Part shown: positions 18,201 through 26,100 of the stretch, one piece after another
Numbering within the stretch: the stretch's first letter is position 1
Layout of the letters: every line of letters begins with the position of its first letter
Assembly: GCF_900299535.1 (NCBI RefSeq)
Contig: NZ_OMKE01000021.1
Coordinates: 1-55,013, forward strand
DNA length: 55,013 nucleotides
Reading direction: 5' to 3'
Source of the DNA: Aquimarina aquimarini
GTDB lineage: Bacteria > Bacteroidota > Bacteroidia > Flavobacteriales > Flavobacteriaceae
Program-made: the position numbers and the translations under genes
The notes under the pieces: model-generated
The model's input: the letters and a program-made list of their open reading frames with translations, nothing else
Databases searched by the model: none
What the model was told of the DNA's origin: nothing

Positions 18201-18811
18201 TTGATGGGCAATATTATTTTGGTTCTCAGGCAATAGAGGCTAATTTTAAGGAAAATGCTAAGAATTACGATATTTTACATTTGGCACTACATGGAGAAGT
18301 AGACAACGAACATCCTGAAAACTCTAAACTTTTATTCACAAAAAGCAACGATTCTATAGAGGACAATTATTTATATAGCCATGAATTATTTGCGTTGGAT
18401 ATCCCAGCAGAACTTACAGTACTAAGTGCTTGTAACACTGGCTCAGGTAAAATTGCAAAAGGTGAAGGTATTATAAGCTTAGGAACTGCTTTTCAGTACG
18501 CGGGAACCAAAAGCTTAGTCTTAAGTAGTTGGGAGGTATCAGATAGTACTACCCCAGAATTAATGAAAAACTTTTATACGAATCTAAAAGCAGGCATGAA
18601 TAAAGCTAAAGCTTTACAACAAGCTAAATTACAATACCTAGCTACTGCAAATATAAATCGCATGCAACCTTTTTATTGGGGTGGGTTTTATTTGGTTGGA
18701 GATACAACCCCTATACCTTTTAAAAGTACTACTGTCTGGTATTGGGTTCTAGGTATTGCTATTTTAGGGGTATTACTTTTTGGCATGAGATGGTACATAA
18801 AAACTAAGTAG
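15299..18811 (+). CDS. Exported TPR-repeat protein with C-terminal CHAT (caspase-like) protease domain
   Basis: The frame can be opened at a TTG (15281), but the ATG at 15299 is preferred. It gives 1170 residues with a signal peptide ending near IIAQG. Residues ~30-590 hold about a dozen 42-residue kinesin-light-chain-type TPRs (recurring YxKALxI, GxxHPxxA, SYxxIG), which bind protein ligands. A helical linker (~610-800) precedes a CHAT domain (~840-1130) with catalytic His998 in LHLALHGE and Cys1045 in LSACNTGSGK, plus GEGIISLGTAFQYAG. A single transmembrane helix (~1145-1163, VWYWVLGIAILGVLLFG) and a short basic tail end the protein. This predicts a periplasmic or exterior TPR-CHAT anchored in the inner membrane. 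No gasdermin, CRISPR or other known partner gene is adjacent. Confidence 0.9.
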   Translation: MNRTPFLFSIPIIYILLYLLSPSSIIAQGTNIASTYITKADSLLTLRESNSALKYFNKALVIYKQANTPEQIANCYAKIATTHNSNYNFDQALQNAEKALTIRLGIFGNSHRQVASSYTSMGHIYKNQDEFEKAMEYYQKALAIQLKVLKQGAPQIGDSYHNIGTIHHVLAEYDKALQHYQKGLAIRINTFGKKHEKIADSYIDIGTTNYHLGKLPLALDYYHKALQTRTTIFGKTSPEVAFCYHHIGNILARQDNYDKAIKHQKKALSIMIDTFGEHHPNTALCYESLGVIQLSKGKNDTALLYSKKALAILSSTLGKTHTKIADIYIDIGYAYYKKGLYKLSLKCYNKTLAIIKKKFKKKHPFLGSCYGHIGLSYQLKGEYDNAIIYYKKVIVSFIYSLGENHSAVARTYNNMANTYKAKEEYDVALSYYQKAIQIRVNSIGEYHSDISASYLDIGRLYAEKKEYNIALNYYQKALKIQEKLHRGHFYYICDIYNAIADTYAKQKKYDTALEYLHKSISIRLQTDGKHHPRTAKSYNQIAEVYHQIKKYDEAILYYDKAITANELPDKTLSNKSKTTFDTYLDTNALLASLHGKATILQEQYKHTNHPTALTASINNYKKADTLIHYIRQRLHTYSDKLTFAKQSKKVYTDAIQVHILQYQVNQQQQSLEQAFYYAEKSKANTLQGLLAESNAKNFAGFPKKILDLERNLKSEHAFYTSEIINKRSEKSKDTAMITSYENHLFDITKKQDSLTNVVENNYPKYYQLKYQNNTLTVDDIQNNLDMNTTLLEYFYTDSISYVFTISKHNIAVQPLTTTTLLSNIKKLRESIIKQKIQEYKSISHTVYNQIIAPVADKLVGEEIIMIPDGPLWHCNFELLLTQKDISNNPAILSYLLKDYAISYANSANVLFGLNTINSASKKRQKCLAFSFSDITTLDTNTMSLATLRDSQEDLPGTRKEIKAIADIIDGQYYFGSQAIEANFKENAKNYDILHLALHGEVDNEHPENSKLLFTKSNDSIEDNYLYSHELFALDIPAELTVLSACNTGSGKIAKGEGIISLGTAFQYAGTKSLVLSSWEVSDSTTPELMKNFYTNLKAGMNKAKALQQAKLQYLATANINRMQPFYWGGFYLVGDTTPIPFKSTTVWYWVLGIAILGVLLFGMRWYIKTK

Positions 18812-18822
18812 TATAAAAAAAC

Positions 18823-18856
18823 AGCCTTTACAAGTTTTAATGAATTTGTAAAGGCT
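18823..18856 (-). terminator. Terminator between the TPR-CHAT gene and apbE
   Basis: An 11-bp inverted repeat (18823-18833 with 18846-18856, core AGCCTTTACAA) is followed by a T-run on the - strand (18815-18821 are A on the + strand). It fits the end of the apbE transcript and may also stop the + strand gene. Confidence 0.75.
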
Positions 18857-18896
18857 AGTACTATTTTGGTAATCATGTAGATAATTAATTTTCCTT

Positions 18897-19895
18897 CTAC
18901 TCTTTGGGAAAACCATTTACAGAAAGTGTTTTTAATTCTTTATCCTGATCTTCATATATAAAATATACTTTTAGTTCAGGATGTGTTTCTAGAAATTTCT
19001 TTGAACGCTCTAACCCCATTGACATTAAAGCTGTAGCATAGGCATCTGCTTCCATACAGGTATTCGTTAATATCGATACACTTAGTAAATTAGACTTAAG
19101 AGGATATCCTGTTTCTGTATTAATTATATGGGCATATCGATTTCCTTGCTCATCCATCTTATATTTACGATAACTCCCAGAGGTAGCCATTGCTTCATCG
19201 TGTAGAGATAATATTTTGCTATAGGATTGTGTATCATCAAAATTAGGGTCTTCCACCCCAATTCTCCATGGCTTTTGCTTCATTACATTACTTCCTTTTC
19301 CTCTAATTTCTCCTCCTATTTCTACTAAATAATTTTGAACCCCTTTATCTTCCAGGAAATTTGCAAAAACATCTACTGCATATCCTTTTGCCAATGCATT
19401 AAAATCTATAAATGTATCTGGGTTTTCTTTTACAATTCGCCTTTTACTTAATACTACTTTTTGCAATCCAACTGACCCCAATAAACTATCTATTTTAAGA
19501 CTGTCTAAAGACTTTATTTTTCCTTTTGGACCAAAATCCCATGCATTCACCAAAACTCCAATAGTTGGATCAAAAACACCAGCAGTTTCCTTATAAATTC
19601 GCTTTGAGGTAGTAAACACTTTTTCAAAATGCATATCGATAACAACTGTGGTATCTCCTTTATTTATTCTAGAAATATCAGAACTCTGTATATATGTAGA
19701 CATCGAGGTATTAATTACGTCTATGATACTATCATAAGAATTTGATAAATCCAACTCTTTTGTATCTATAAACTGAGCAGAAAAGGTAGTACCAAAAGCT
19801 TCTCCTTTTGAATAATTAAGATGTACCTCTGGTTCACTTTTACATGAAACACATACTATTATCAGTATTATAATACTGCTTATTTTTCTACTCAT
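18897..19895 (-). CDS. apbE: FAD:protein FMN transferase (lipoprotein)
   Basis: This 332-residue lipoprotein (lipobox VCVSC, Cys18) belongs to the ApbE family, which attaches FMN through a phosphoester to Thr or Ser of target proteins on the outer side of the inner membrane. Typical motifs are present: GTFSAQF near the start, FDPTIGVLVNAWDFGPKG, DFNALAKGYAVD, YLVEIGGEIRGKG, ATSGSYRKY, HIINTETGYP and EADAYATALMSMG. Its position at the end of the NQR cluster fits flavinylation of NqrB and NqrC. It starts 6 nt after the small gene 19902-20279, so the two are translated from one message. Confidence 0.95.
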   Translation of the reverse strand: MSRKISSIIILIIVCVSCKSEPEVHLNYSKGEAFGTTFSAQFIDTKELDLSNSYDSIIDVINTSMSTYIQSSDISRINKGDTTVVIDMHFEKVFTTSKRIYKETAGVFDPTIGVLVNAWDFGPKGKIKSLDSLKIDSLLGSVGLQKVVLSKRRIVKENPDTFIDFNALAKGYAVDVFANFLEDKGVQNYLVEIGGEIRGKGSNVMKQKPWRIGVEDPNFDDTQSYSKILSLHDEAMATSGSYRKYKMDEQGNRYAHIINTETGYPLKSNLLSVSILTNTCMEADAYATALMSMGLERSKKFLETHPELKVYFIYEDQDKELKTLSVNGFPKE

Positions 19896-19901
19896 AACTA
19901 G

Positions 19902-20279
19902 TTAATTCAAATGTGTTTCTATAGGTTGTAATCCTGCATATTCTAGCACATAATCTTCATTTAAAAAGACTGGCTTATTTGGGTTCTCTGCATTTTGTAA
20001 ACCAACCCCTGCATAGAACACTTTTGCTTCTTGTTCTACCGCATGTTTCTTAAAAGACTCCATCCAGATCACATCATAATTATGCGGATTATCTGGATAG
20101 GGAATTGCTTTGACTAGCACAAAGTATCTTTGATTTGATTTATCTATACAGACAAACTGAGGATGTTTTCCGAGTGTACTATTAATTGCAATAAACTCAA
20201 ATCCTTTTTTTTCTAATTCTTCTCCTACAATATTCATTGCAAGATTATGTAATTCTTGTTTAGTAAGTATCTTCCCCAT
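19902..20279 (-). CDS. Small conserved protein associated with apbE/NQR
   Basis: This 125-residue protein is soluble, with no signal peptide or membrane segment. It begins with a helical part (LTKQELHNLAMNIVGEELEKKGFEF) and continues with strands (HPQFVCIDKSNQRYFVLVKAI, VIWMESFKKHA, KVFYAGVGLQN). I recall homologues next to apbE and nqr genes in other flavobacteria, some loosely labelled as NqrF-related, but it has none of the NqrF cofactor motifs. It sits 6 nt before apbE. A role in NQR assembly or flavinylation is possible but unproven. Confidence 0.7.
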   Translation of the reverse strand: MGKILTKQELHNLAMNIVGEELEKKGFEFIAINSTLGKHPQFVCIDKSNQRYFVLVKAIPYPDNPHNYDVIWMESFKKHAVEQEAKVFYAGVGLQNAENPNKPVFLNEDYVLEYAGLQPIETHLN

Positions 20280-20317
20280 AGCGCAACAAAGATAACATCT
20301 TAATCTTTAAATCTAAA

Positions 20318-21196
20318 TTATTTAAAACGTATAAACCTAGCTTTATTAAAAGAATAACTAGGAGTATATACAGCTTCATTTTCTACAAATTGATACCATG
20401 GAGAGATCGCTGTATTTTCAAAATTCTTAAGTAAACATACATTTTGTGCAGGGGTATTACCCTGTGCCAACAAATACATTTTATTACCTTTTTGGTCTAT
20501 AATCTCATCTATTACAATTTCTATATGCCCAGGAGAACCAGGTTTAACCAGCATATCTCCAATCTGAACATTTTTTACAGCTACTTTTGGTAATTCATTA
20601 TACATAGACAAGGTTCCTGCATATGTATAAATAAGATTCAGGTATTTATAAAAGTTAGCCTTGGAATGGTTTACTGTTGCTGTTTTATGAAAAGTTACTT
20701 TATTTCCTTTTATTTTGGGGCGGTATCCTTCTGCATACTTATTCCATGAGCAATAATGTCCTGAGGTAAAATTAAAACCTATCTTACTTTTCTTATTTTT
20801 CTTCCATAAATACTCTGACCGCATCCTCATTAGTGCGTCTGCACATTGTTGTAATCCATTTGAAGGAACAGGAATCTCTAAAATAGCTTCATGCCAATTT
20901 TGCGCAAAATACTCGGTATTATCATAGTTTATGATCTTACTACCATATGTTTTTAATTGATAATGTCGTAAATATTCTTGAAAAGAACCTTTTGGATAAG
21001 ACACTCTTTTATATCCATCAGGAACAATAACTCGTGTAGAGATTGAGTCTTTCTCTGTATCTATATAACTTGGAGTCAAAACTGTATTGGTCACCACTCC
21101 TTTTAGGTGATTTGTAACCAACCTACCTTTACTTGTATTTCTAAGGATTAGAAATACAACAAGAATAACTACGAACGATACAATATATTTTTTCAT
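20318..21196 (-). CDS. DUF4846-family protein
   Basis: This 292-residue protein has an N-terminal signal or anchor segment (MKKYIVSFVVILVVFLIL). The body matches the DUF4846 pattern: a YPKGSFQEYLRHYQLK region, ILEIPVPSNGLQQCADALMRMRSEYLW, then GHYCSWNKYAEGYRP. The second half has QIGDMLVKPGSPGHIEIVIDE and LLAQGNTPAQN, and ends ISPWYQF. The Cys of GHYCSW and the His of PGHIEIV could suggest a papain/NlpC-like fold, but this is only a pattern guess. It lies between the NQR operon and the apbE pair, and a hairpin separates it from nqrF. Confidence 0.75.
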   Translation of the reverse strand: MKKYIVSFVVILVVFLILRNTSKGRLVTNHLKGVVTNTVLTPSYIDTEKDSISTRVIVPDGYKRVSYPKGSFQEYLRHYQLKTYGSKIINYDNTEYFAQNWHEAILEIPVPSNGLQQCADALMRMRSEYLWKKNKKSKIGFNFTSGHYCSWNKYAEGYRPKIKGNKVTFHKTATVNHSKANFYKYLNLIYTYAGTLSMYNELPKVAVKNVQIGDMLVKPGSPGHIEIVIDEIIDQKGNKMYLLAQGNTPAQNVCLLKNFENTAISPWYQFVENEAVYTPSYSFNKARFIRFK

Positions 21197-21226
21197 AAGT
21201 ACAGCAATATACTTTCAAAAATAAAG

Positions 21227-21254
21227 AAACCGGCATAATTGCTTATACCGGTTT
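21227..21254 (-). terminator. Terminator after nqrF
   Basis: The inverted repeat AAACCGG (21227-21233) / CCGGTTT (21248-21254) has further inner pairing and a T-rich tail on the - strand. It lies 56 bp past the nqrF stop and before the DUF4846 gene. Confidence 0.65.
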
Positions 21255-21309
21255 ACAGTGAATTATTTACATCATTTTTATAGATGTATATACATTTAGG
21301 ATCAATTAT

Positions 21310-22623
21310 TTATCCTCCAAAGTCATCGAATCTAATATTCTCATCTGGCATACCAAAATCTTCACCCATTTTCTGAACAGCTTTATTCATTAATGGTGGG
21401 CCACAGAAATATAACTCAATATCTTCTGGCGCGTCATGCAGACTAAGATAATTATCTATTACACAATTATGAATAAACCCTACAAAACCATCTCCTTCTG
21501 TATCATGAATATCTTTCTTTACTTTCCAGTTATCTTCTTCTAAAGGCTCTGAAAGTGCTAAGAAAAATTTGAAATTAGGGAATTTTTTTTCTAATTGATA
21601 GAAATGATCTAAATAGAATAATTCTCTTTTAGAACGACCACCATACCAATAAGTAACAGTTCTACCAGTTTCTAGTGTTCTAAATAAATGATACAAGTGA
21701 GAACGCATTGGCGCCATACCTGCTCCACCACCAACATATAACATTTCGGCATCAGATTCATTAATAAAGAATTCTCCATAAGGCCCCGAGATCACAACTT
21801 TATCTCCTGGTTTTCTAGAGAAGATATAAGAAGATGCAACTCCTGGGTTTACATCCATCCAACCATTTTTTGATCGGTCCCATGGTGGAGTAGCGATACG
21901 TACATTAAGCATGATATCTCTTCCTTCTGCAGGGTAAGAGGCCATAGAATATGCACGTTCTACCGTCTCTGCATTTTTCATTACTAATGGCCATAGACCA
22001 AATTTATCCCATTCTGCTTGAAATTTATCTGGTGTTTCATGCTCCTCTGGATGTGCAGTAATATCAATATCAGAATATTTAATTTCACATTGTGGAATTT
22101 CTATCTGAATATATCCTCCTGCTTTGTATCCCATATCTTCTGGAATACGCACTACGAATTCTTTGATAAAAGAGGCTACATTATAGTTACGTACTACTTC
22201 TGCTTCCCACTTTTTAATTCCGAATACTTCTTCTGGAATCTCGACATTCATGTCTTGTTTTACCTTTACCTGACAAGCTAATCGAGCTCCGTGCTGTAAT
22301 TCTTTACGAGAAAAATGCGGTGTTTCTGTAGGCAGTGCTTCGCCTCCTCCTTCTAGGACGTGGCACTCACATTGAATACAGGTTCCACCACCACCACAGG
22401 CAGATGGTAAAAAGATCTTTTGATTACCTAAGGTAGATAATAATGTTCCTCCTGAGGCAACTTCAATTTCTTTTTTTCCGTTTATAGTAATCTTTACTGG
22501 TCCTGACGGTAATAATTTATCTTTTGCAAATAATAAGATTCCTACTAATATAAGAATCAGCACCAAAAACGAAATAATGGTTATCGCTATTGTTCCAGCT
22601 GTAGATGCTGCTAAAAATATCAT
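21310..22623 (-). CDS. nqrF: Na+-translocating NADH:quinone reductase subunit F
   Basis: This 437-residue subunit takes up electrons from NADH. It has an N-terminal membrane helix (~10-32), then a 2Fe-2S ferredoxin domain with Cys76, Cys82, Cys85 and Cys117 (SACGGGGTCIQCECHV, ARLACQV). An FAD/NADH reductase module follows, with RAYSMASYP (223-231) for FAD, GGGAGMAPMRSH for NAD and CGPPLMNKAV near the end. The final residues RFDDFGG are typical of NqrF. It is the last nqr gene, starting one base after the nqrE stop. Confidence 0.97.
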   Translation of the reverse strand: MIFLAASTAGTIAITIISFLVLILILVGILLFAKDKLLPSGPVKITINGKKEIEVASGGTLLSTLGNQKIFLPSACGGGGTCIQCECHVLEGGGEALPTETPHFSRKELQHGARLACQVKVKQDMNVEIPEEVFGIKKWEAEVVRNYNVASFIKEFVVRIPEDMGYKAGGYIQIEIPQCEIKYSDIDITAHPEEHETPDKFQAEWDKFGLWPLVMKNAETVERAYSMASYPAEGRDIMLNVRIATPPWDRSKNGWMDVNPGVASSYIFSRKPGDKVVISGPYGEFFINESDAEMLYVGGGAGMAPMRSHLYHLFRTLETGRTVTYWYGGRSKRELFYLDHFYQLEKKFPNFKFFLALSEPLEEDNWKVKKDIHDTEGDGFVGFIHNCVIDNYLSLHDAPEDIELYFCGPPLMNKAVQKMGEDFGMPDENIRFDDFGG

Positions 22624-22624
22624 A

Positions 22625-23341
22625 TTATTTAAGTATTGTAACGTTAGTATTTTCGGCTACTTTTTTTGTAGTCTTCTCTTTTTCTACCTGAACAGTTTTA
22701 GATTCTTTCTTTTCCTCTTCATCTCCACCTGTCAACATTCCTCCGAAGCTCATAAAACCTATTGCCATTAATCCTGTAAGGATAAATGTGATTCCTAATC
22801 CTCTCAAAGGAGCTGGCACATTAGAATATCTAATTTTCTCACGAATAGCTGCTATCGCAAGAATAGCTAAAAACCATCCTATCCCTGATCCTACTCCATA
22901 TACCGCTGCGTGAGATATAGTTGCAAACTCTTTTTGTTGCATAAATAATGACCCTCCTAATATTGCACAGTTTACCGCTATCAAAGGTAAAAATATCCCT
23001 AGCGAATTATACAATGATGGAGAGAATTTTTCTACAATAATCTCTACTAATTGTACCATTGTAGCAATGGTAGCAATAAACAAAATAAAGGTAAGAAAAC
23101 TTAGGTCATAATCAGCATACTCAGCCCCCAACCATACCAAAGCTCCTTCTTTAAGGATATACTTATCAAGTAAAAAATTCAGTGGCACTGTGATTGCAAG
23201 TACAAATATGACTGCAGCTCCTAAACCAACCGCTGTAGAAACTTTCTTAGAAACAGCAAGGTATGAACACATTCCTAAGAAGAATGCAAAAACCATGTTG
23301 TCTATAAATATCGATTTTAAAAATAATTCTAAATACTCCAT
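22625..23341 (-). CDS. nqrE: Na+-translocating NADH:quinone reductase subunit E
   Basis: The first ~200 residues are the six-helix membrane protein typical of NqrE, starting [30 protein letters not shown] and holding the conserved Cys (GMCS; NCAILG) that with NqrD binds the intramembrane 2Fe-2S cluster. After [12 protein letters not shown] a ~35-residue Lys/Glu-rich tail (EEEKKESKT onward) extends past the usual end of the family. It lies between nqrD and nqrF. Confidence 0.95.
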   Translation of the reverse strand: MEYLELFLKSIFIDNMVFAFFLGMCSYLAVSKKVSTAVGLGAAVIFVLAITVPLNFLLDKYILKEGALVWLGAEYADYDLSFLTFILFIATIATMVQLVEIIVEKFSPSLYNSLGIFLPLIAVNCAILGGSLFMQQKEFATISHAAVYGVGSGIGWFLAILAIAAIREKIRYSNVPAPLRGLGITFILTGLMAIGFMSFGGMLTGGDEEEKKESKTVQVEKEKTTKKVAENTNVTILK

Positions 23342-23355
23342 TTTTTTATCAGTTT

Positions 23356-23399
23356 TTAGTTGATGATTGATGGTTGATATTTTTTATGCTATCAACTAA
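23356..23399 (-). other. Inverted repeat between nqrD and nqrE
   Basis: A 9-bp inverted repeat (TTAGTTGAT at 23356-23364 and its complement at 23391-23399) with a 26-nt loop fills most of the 73-nt gap between nqrD and nqrE, the only sizeable gap inside the operon. There is no clear T-run, so it is more likely an RNA-processing or stability element than a terminator. Confidence 0.4.
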
Positions 23400-23414
23400 C
23401 AATTTTGCAACTCT

Positions 23415-24107
23415 CTAGTGATCTTCAATTAATGCTTTATTTCTACTTCTCTGTATCCAAATAAGGATTCCTACAGTAATCAATGCCATTGGAGCTAAGA
23501 CCATAAAACCATTATTCTCATATCCTATTGCATATAGTCCCGTTTTTTCTATTGGATCTCCTAACACTTTAACACCAAACAACGTACCCGATCCTAATAA
23601 CTCTCTAAAAAAAGCTACTATAATCAATAACAATCCGTATCCTGCAGCATTCCCTACTCCATCCAAAAAGGATTTCCATGGGCCATTACCAAGAGCAAAG
23701 GCTTCAAAACGCCCCATTATAATACAGTTGGTAATAATTAGACCGATAAATACAGAAAGTTCTTTACTCAATGTATAAGCAAAAGCTTTTAATACTTGAT
23801 CTACCACAATTACCAAAGCTGCTACTACTACTAGTTGAACAATAATTCTAATTTTGGAAGGGATGATATTTCTCATTAGAGAAATCACCACATTACCTAT
23901 TCCTAAAACAAAGATTACTGAGATTGCCATAACAATGGATGGCTTTAACTGAGCAGTAATTGCTAATGCAGAACAGATACCCAATACTTGAATAGTAATT
24001 GGATTATTATCTGCTAGTGGATCTGTTAATAATTTTTTATTTTTCTTAGAGAACAAAGGTTCTTTAGGCTCTTTTACTTTAACTTTTTCTTCTGTTACTT
24101 CAGCCAT
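23415..24107 (-). CDS. nqrD: Na+-translocating NADH:quinone reductase subunit D
   Basis: This 230-residue integral membrane subunit resembles RnfE/NqrD. A charged N-terminal stretch (MAEVTEEKVKVKEPKEPLFS) leads to KLLTDPLADNNPITIQVLGICSALAIT. The GICSALA and TNCIIMGR Cys residues match those that coordinate the intramembrane FeS cluster with NqrE. Six helices are visible. It follows nqrC with a 3-nt gap. Confidence 0.95.
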   Translation of the reverse strand: MAEVTEEKVKVKEPKEPLFSKKNKKLLTDPLADNNPITIQVLGICSALAITAQLKPSIVMAISVIFVLGIGNVVISLMRNIIPSKIRIIVQLVVVAALVIVVDQVLKAFAYTLSKELSVFIGLIITNCIIMGRFEAFALGNGPWKSFLDGVGNAAGYGLLLIIVAFFRELLGSGTLFGVKVLGDPIEKTGLYAIGYENNGFMVLAPMALITVGILIWIQRSRNKALIEDH

Positions 24108-24110
24108 CTC

Positions 24111-24866
24111 TTATTTTTTTAAAGTTTGGAAATAAGGTTGATACATTTTTATCCCTTTCTTTACCATTGCAGTAACACCATCACCTGTGATTGTTGCTCC
24201 TGCCATAGCATCTACCTCATTATCACTTTTATCAACATTTTTAGGATCTGCATTTCCTTTTTTTACTGTAATTCCTTTATAGTTTCCAGATGCATCTAAT
24301 ATTTTTTCACCTATAAAATCATCTCTAAAATATGCTTCCTTGATATTCGCTCCTAGTCCAGGTGTTTCTCCTTTATGATCAAAAAATGCTCCTTTTACAG
24401 TTTTGAACTCTTTGTCTAAAGAAACATATCCCCAGATCGCATCCCAAAGACCATTTCCTCTCATAGGTATAACATAATACTCTTGTCCTTCTTTCTTTCC
24501 TATAAACAAAGGAAGTTTCCTTACATAATTAGCATCTTGCTTAACCTTATCATTCTCTTTTTTAACTTCTATACCAAAAGCATCAGTAGTTTTCTCTGCA
24601 GAACTACCAGTAATAATATACTGCTCATCTCCTACATATTTATCAAACAACTCTTGAGCTTTTTCTGCTGGCACAAACTCATTAGGGTCTTCTGTATCTG
24701 TAACCCCCATAGCAAATAAGATATTTTGCTGTTTCTCTGTACGTTTATTGGCATTTATTTTGCCTTTCAATGAAGATGCCGTAAATGCTAATAGAGAACC
24801 TACTACTACCACCATTGCTACGGCAAATATAATTGTATACGAATTTTTATCTGTATTAATAGCCAT
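24111..24866 (-). CDS. nqrC: Na+-translocating NADH:quinone reductase subunit C
   Basis: This 251-residue subunit has one N-terminal helix (~11-31) and a periplasmic FMN-binding domain. The covalent flavin attachment motif is DAMAGATIT, with Thr225 as the acceptor; Ala replaces the more common Ser two residues before it, which should be tolerated. GETPGLGANI (167-176) is another family hallmark. It lies between nqrB and nqrD with 3-nt gaps on each side. ApbE (18897-19895) is the expected modifying enzyme. Confidence 0.96.
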   Translation of the reverse strand: MAINTDKNSYTIIFAVAMVVVVGSLLAFTASSLKGKINANKRTEKQQNILFAMGVTDTEDPNEFVPAEKAQELFDKYVGDEQYIITGSSAEKTTDAFGIEVKKENDKVKQDANYVRKLPLFIGKKEGQEYYVIPMRGNGLWDAIWGYVSLDKEFKTVKGAFFDHKGETPGLGANIKEAYFRDDFIGEKILDASGNYKGITVKKGNADPKNVDKSDNEVDAMAGATITGDGVTAMVKKGIKMYQPYFQTLKK

Positions 24867-24869
24867 GAT

Positions 24870-26096
24870 CTACGCCGTTTTAAGTTTTAAACGTTTCATT
24901 CTCTTCTTAATATTCCCTTGAACTACATAATGATCTATAGTTGGTGCAAATACATTCATTAACAGGATTGCAAGCATTACTCCTTCTGGGTATGCTGGGT
25001 TAAATACTCGAATCAGTATTGAGATAAACCCAATCAAGAATCCATATACCCATTTTCCTTTATTCGTTTGAGATGCCGTAACAGGATCAGTTGCCATAAA
25101 TACAACTCCAAATGCAAAACCACCAATAATCAAATGATGCCAGAATTCTGTACTCATTAAGCTATAAAACTTACTACCTTCACTAATCCATCCTGCACTC
25201 ACTGTTCCATTAAAAATTAATCCCATGGCAAGAGCTCCTAGCACAGCACTTAGCATAATTCTCCAACTACCAATTTTTGTAAAAACCAAAAATAGCCCTG
25301 CTAATAGAATTAATATTGCAGAGGTCTCTCCAACTGAACCTGGTATAAATCCTAAGAACATATCTGATACTGAATATGAAATTTCTTTTCCTTGGGCTAA
25401 ACTACCTAGTACTGTTTCTCCTGATATAGCATCTAATTTTGCTCCTCCTGCTATCTCACTTGCTCTTTCTACCGCACCGTGAACCCATACTTTATCCCCT
25501 GACATCCAAGTAGGATATGCAAAGAATAAAAATGCTCTTATAGTCAATGCTGGATTAAGAATATTCATCCCTGTTCCTCCAAACACTTCTTTTCCTATTA
25601 CAACACCAAAAATAACAGCCACTGCTAACATCCATAACGGAGTGTCTATCGGTACAATTAATGGCACTAACATCCCTGTTACAAGATATCCTTCTTCTAC
25701 CTCATGTTTCTTGATTACTGCAAACAAAACTTCTACAGCAAGCCCTACTCCATAAGAAACTATGACTAGTGGCAACACTTTCCATAATCCTATTGTAAGG
25801 TTAGCAAAAGACCAAAATTCTGGGCTAAAAAAACCACTGCTTACTTTATCAATTTCTCCTGCTGCTACATGGTGTTGATACCCTGCATTAAATATACCAA
25901 ATATCAAACATGGCAATAACGCCATAATAACAGTATTCATTGTACGCTTCAAATCATCTGCTCCACGAACATGAGCTCCAGAATGCGTTGTCTCATTAGG
26001 TAAGTATAAAAACGTATGGATTGCATTGAATGCAGGGGCCATTTTTTTATCTTTATACTTAAGTTTTAGTTTATGTAATTTATCTTTTAATCCCAT
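24870..26096 (-). CDS. nqrB: Na+-translocating NADH:quinone reductase subunit B
   Basis: This 408-residue membrane subunit carries the Na+ path, riboflavin and a covalent FMN. The N-terminal cytosolic part (PAFNAIHTFLYLP) and many helices, including GKEVFGGTGMNILNPALTIRAFLFFAYP, are typical. The flavinylation site should be Thr228 in DAISGETVLG; the usual motif is SGAT, so Glu stands where Ala is expected. FMATDPVTASQTNKGKW later is also conserved. It starts 4 nt after the nqrA stop. Confidence 0.96.
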   Translation of the reverse strand: MGLKDKLHKLKLKYKDKKMAPAFNAIHTFLYLPNETTHSGAHVRGADDLKRTMNTVIMALLPCLIFGIFNAGYQHHVAAGEIDKVSSGFFSPEFWSFANLTIGLWKVLPLVIVSYGVGLAVEVLFAVIKKHEVEEGYLVTGMLVPLIVPIDTPLWMLAVAVIFGVVIGKEVFGGTGMNILNPALTIRAFLFFAYPTWMSGDKVWVHGAVERASEIAGGAKLDAISGETVLGSLAQGKEISYSVSDMFLGFIPGSVGETSAILILLAGLFLVFTKIGSWRIMLSAVLGALAMGLIFNGTVSAGWISEGSKFYSLMSTEFWHHLIIGGFAFGVVFMATDPVTASQTNKGKWVYGFLIGFISILIRVFNPAYPEGVMLAILLMNVFAPTIDHYVVQGNIKKRMKRLKLKTA

Positions 26097-26100
26097 TGCA

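Noticed and set aside
15299..18811. TPR-CHAT as part of a type III-E CRISPR (Craspase) system
   Set aside because: No cas gene or repeat array is in the window, and the protein carries a signal peptide and a membrane anchor.
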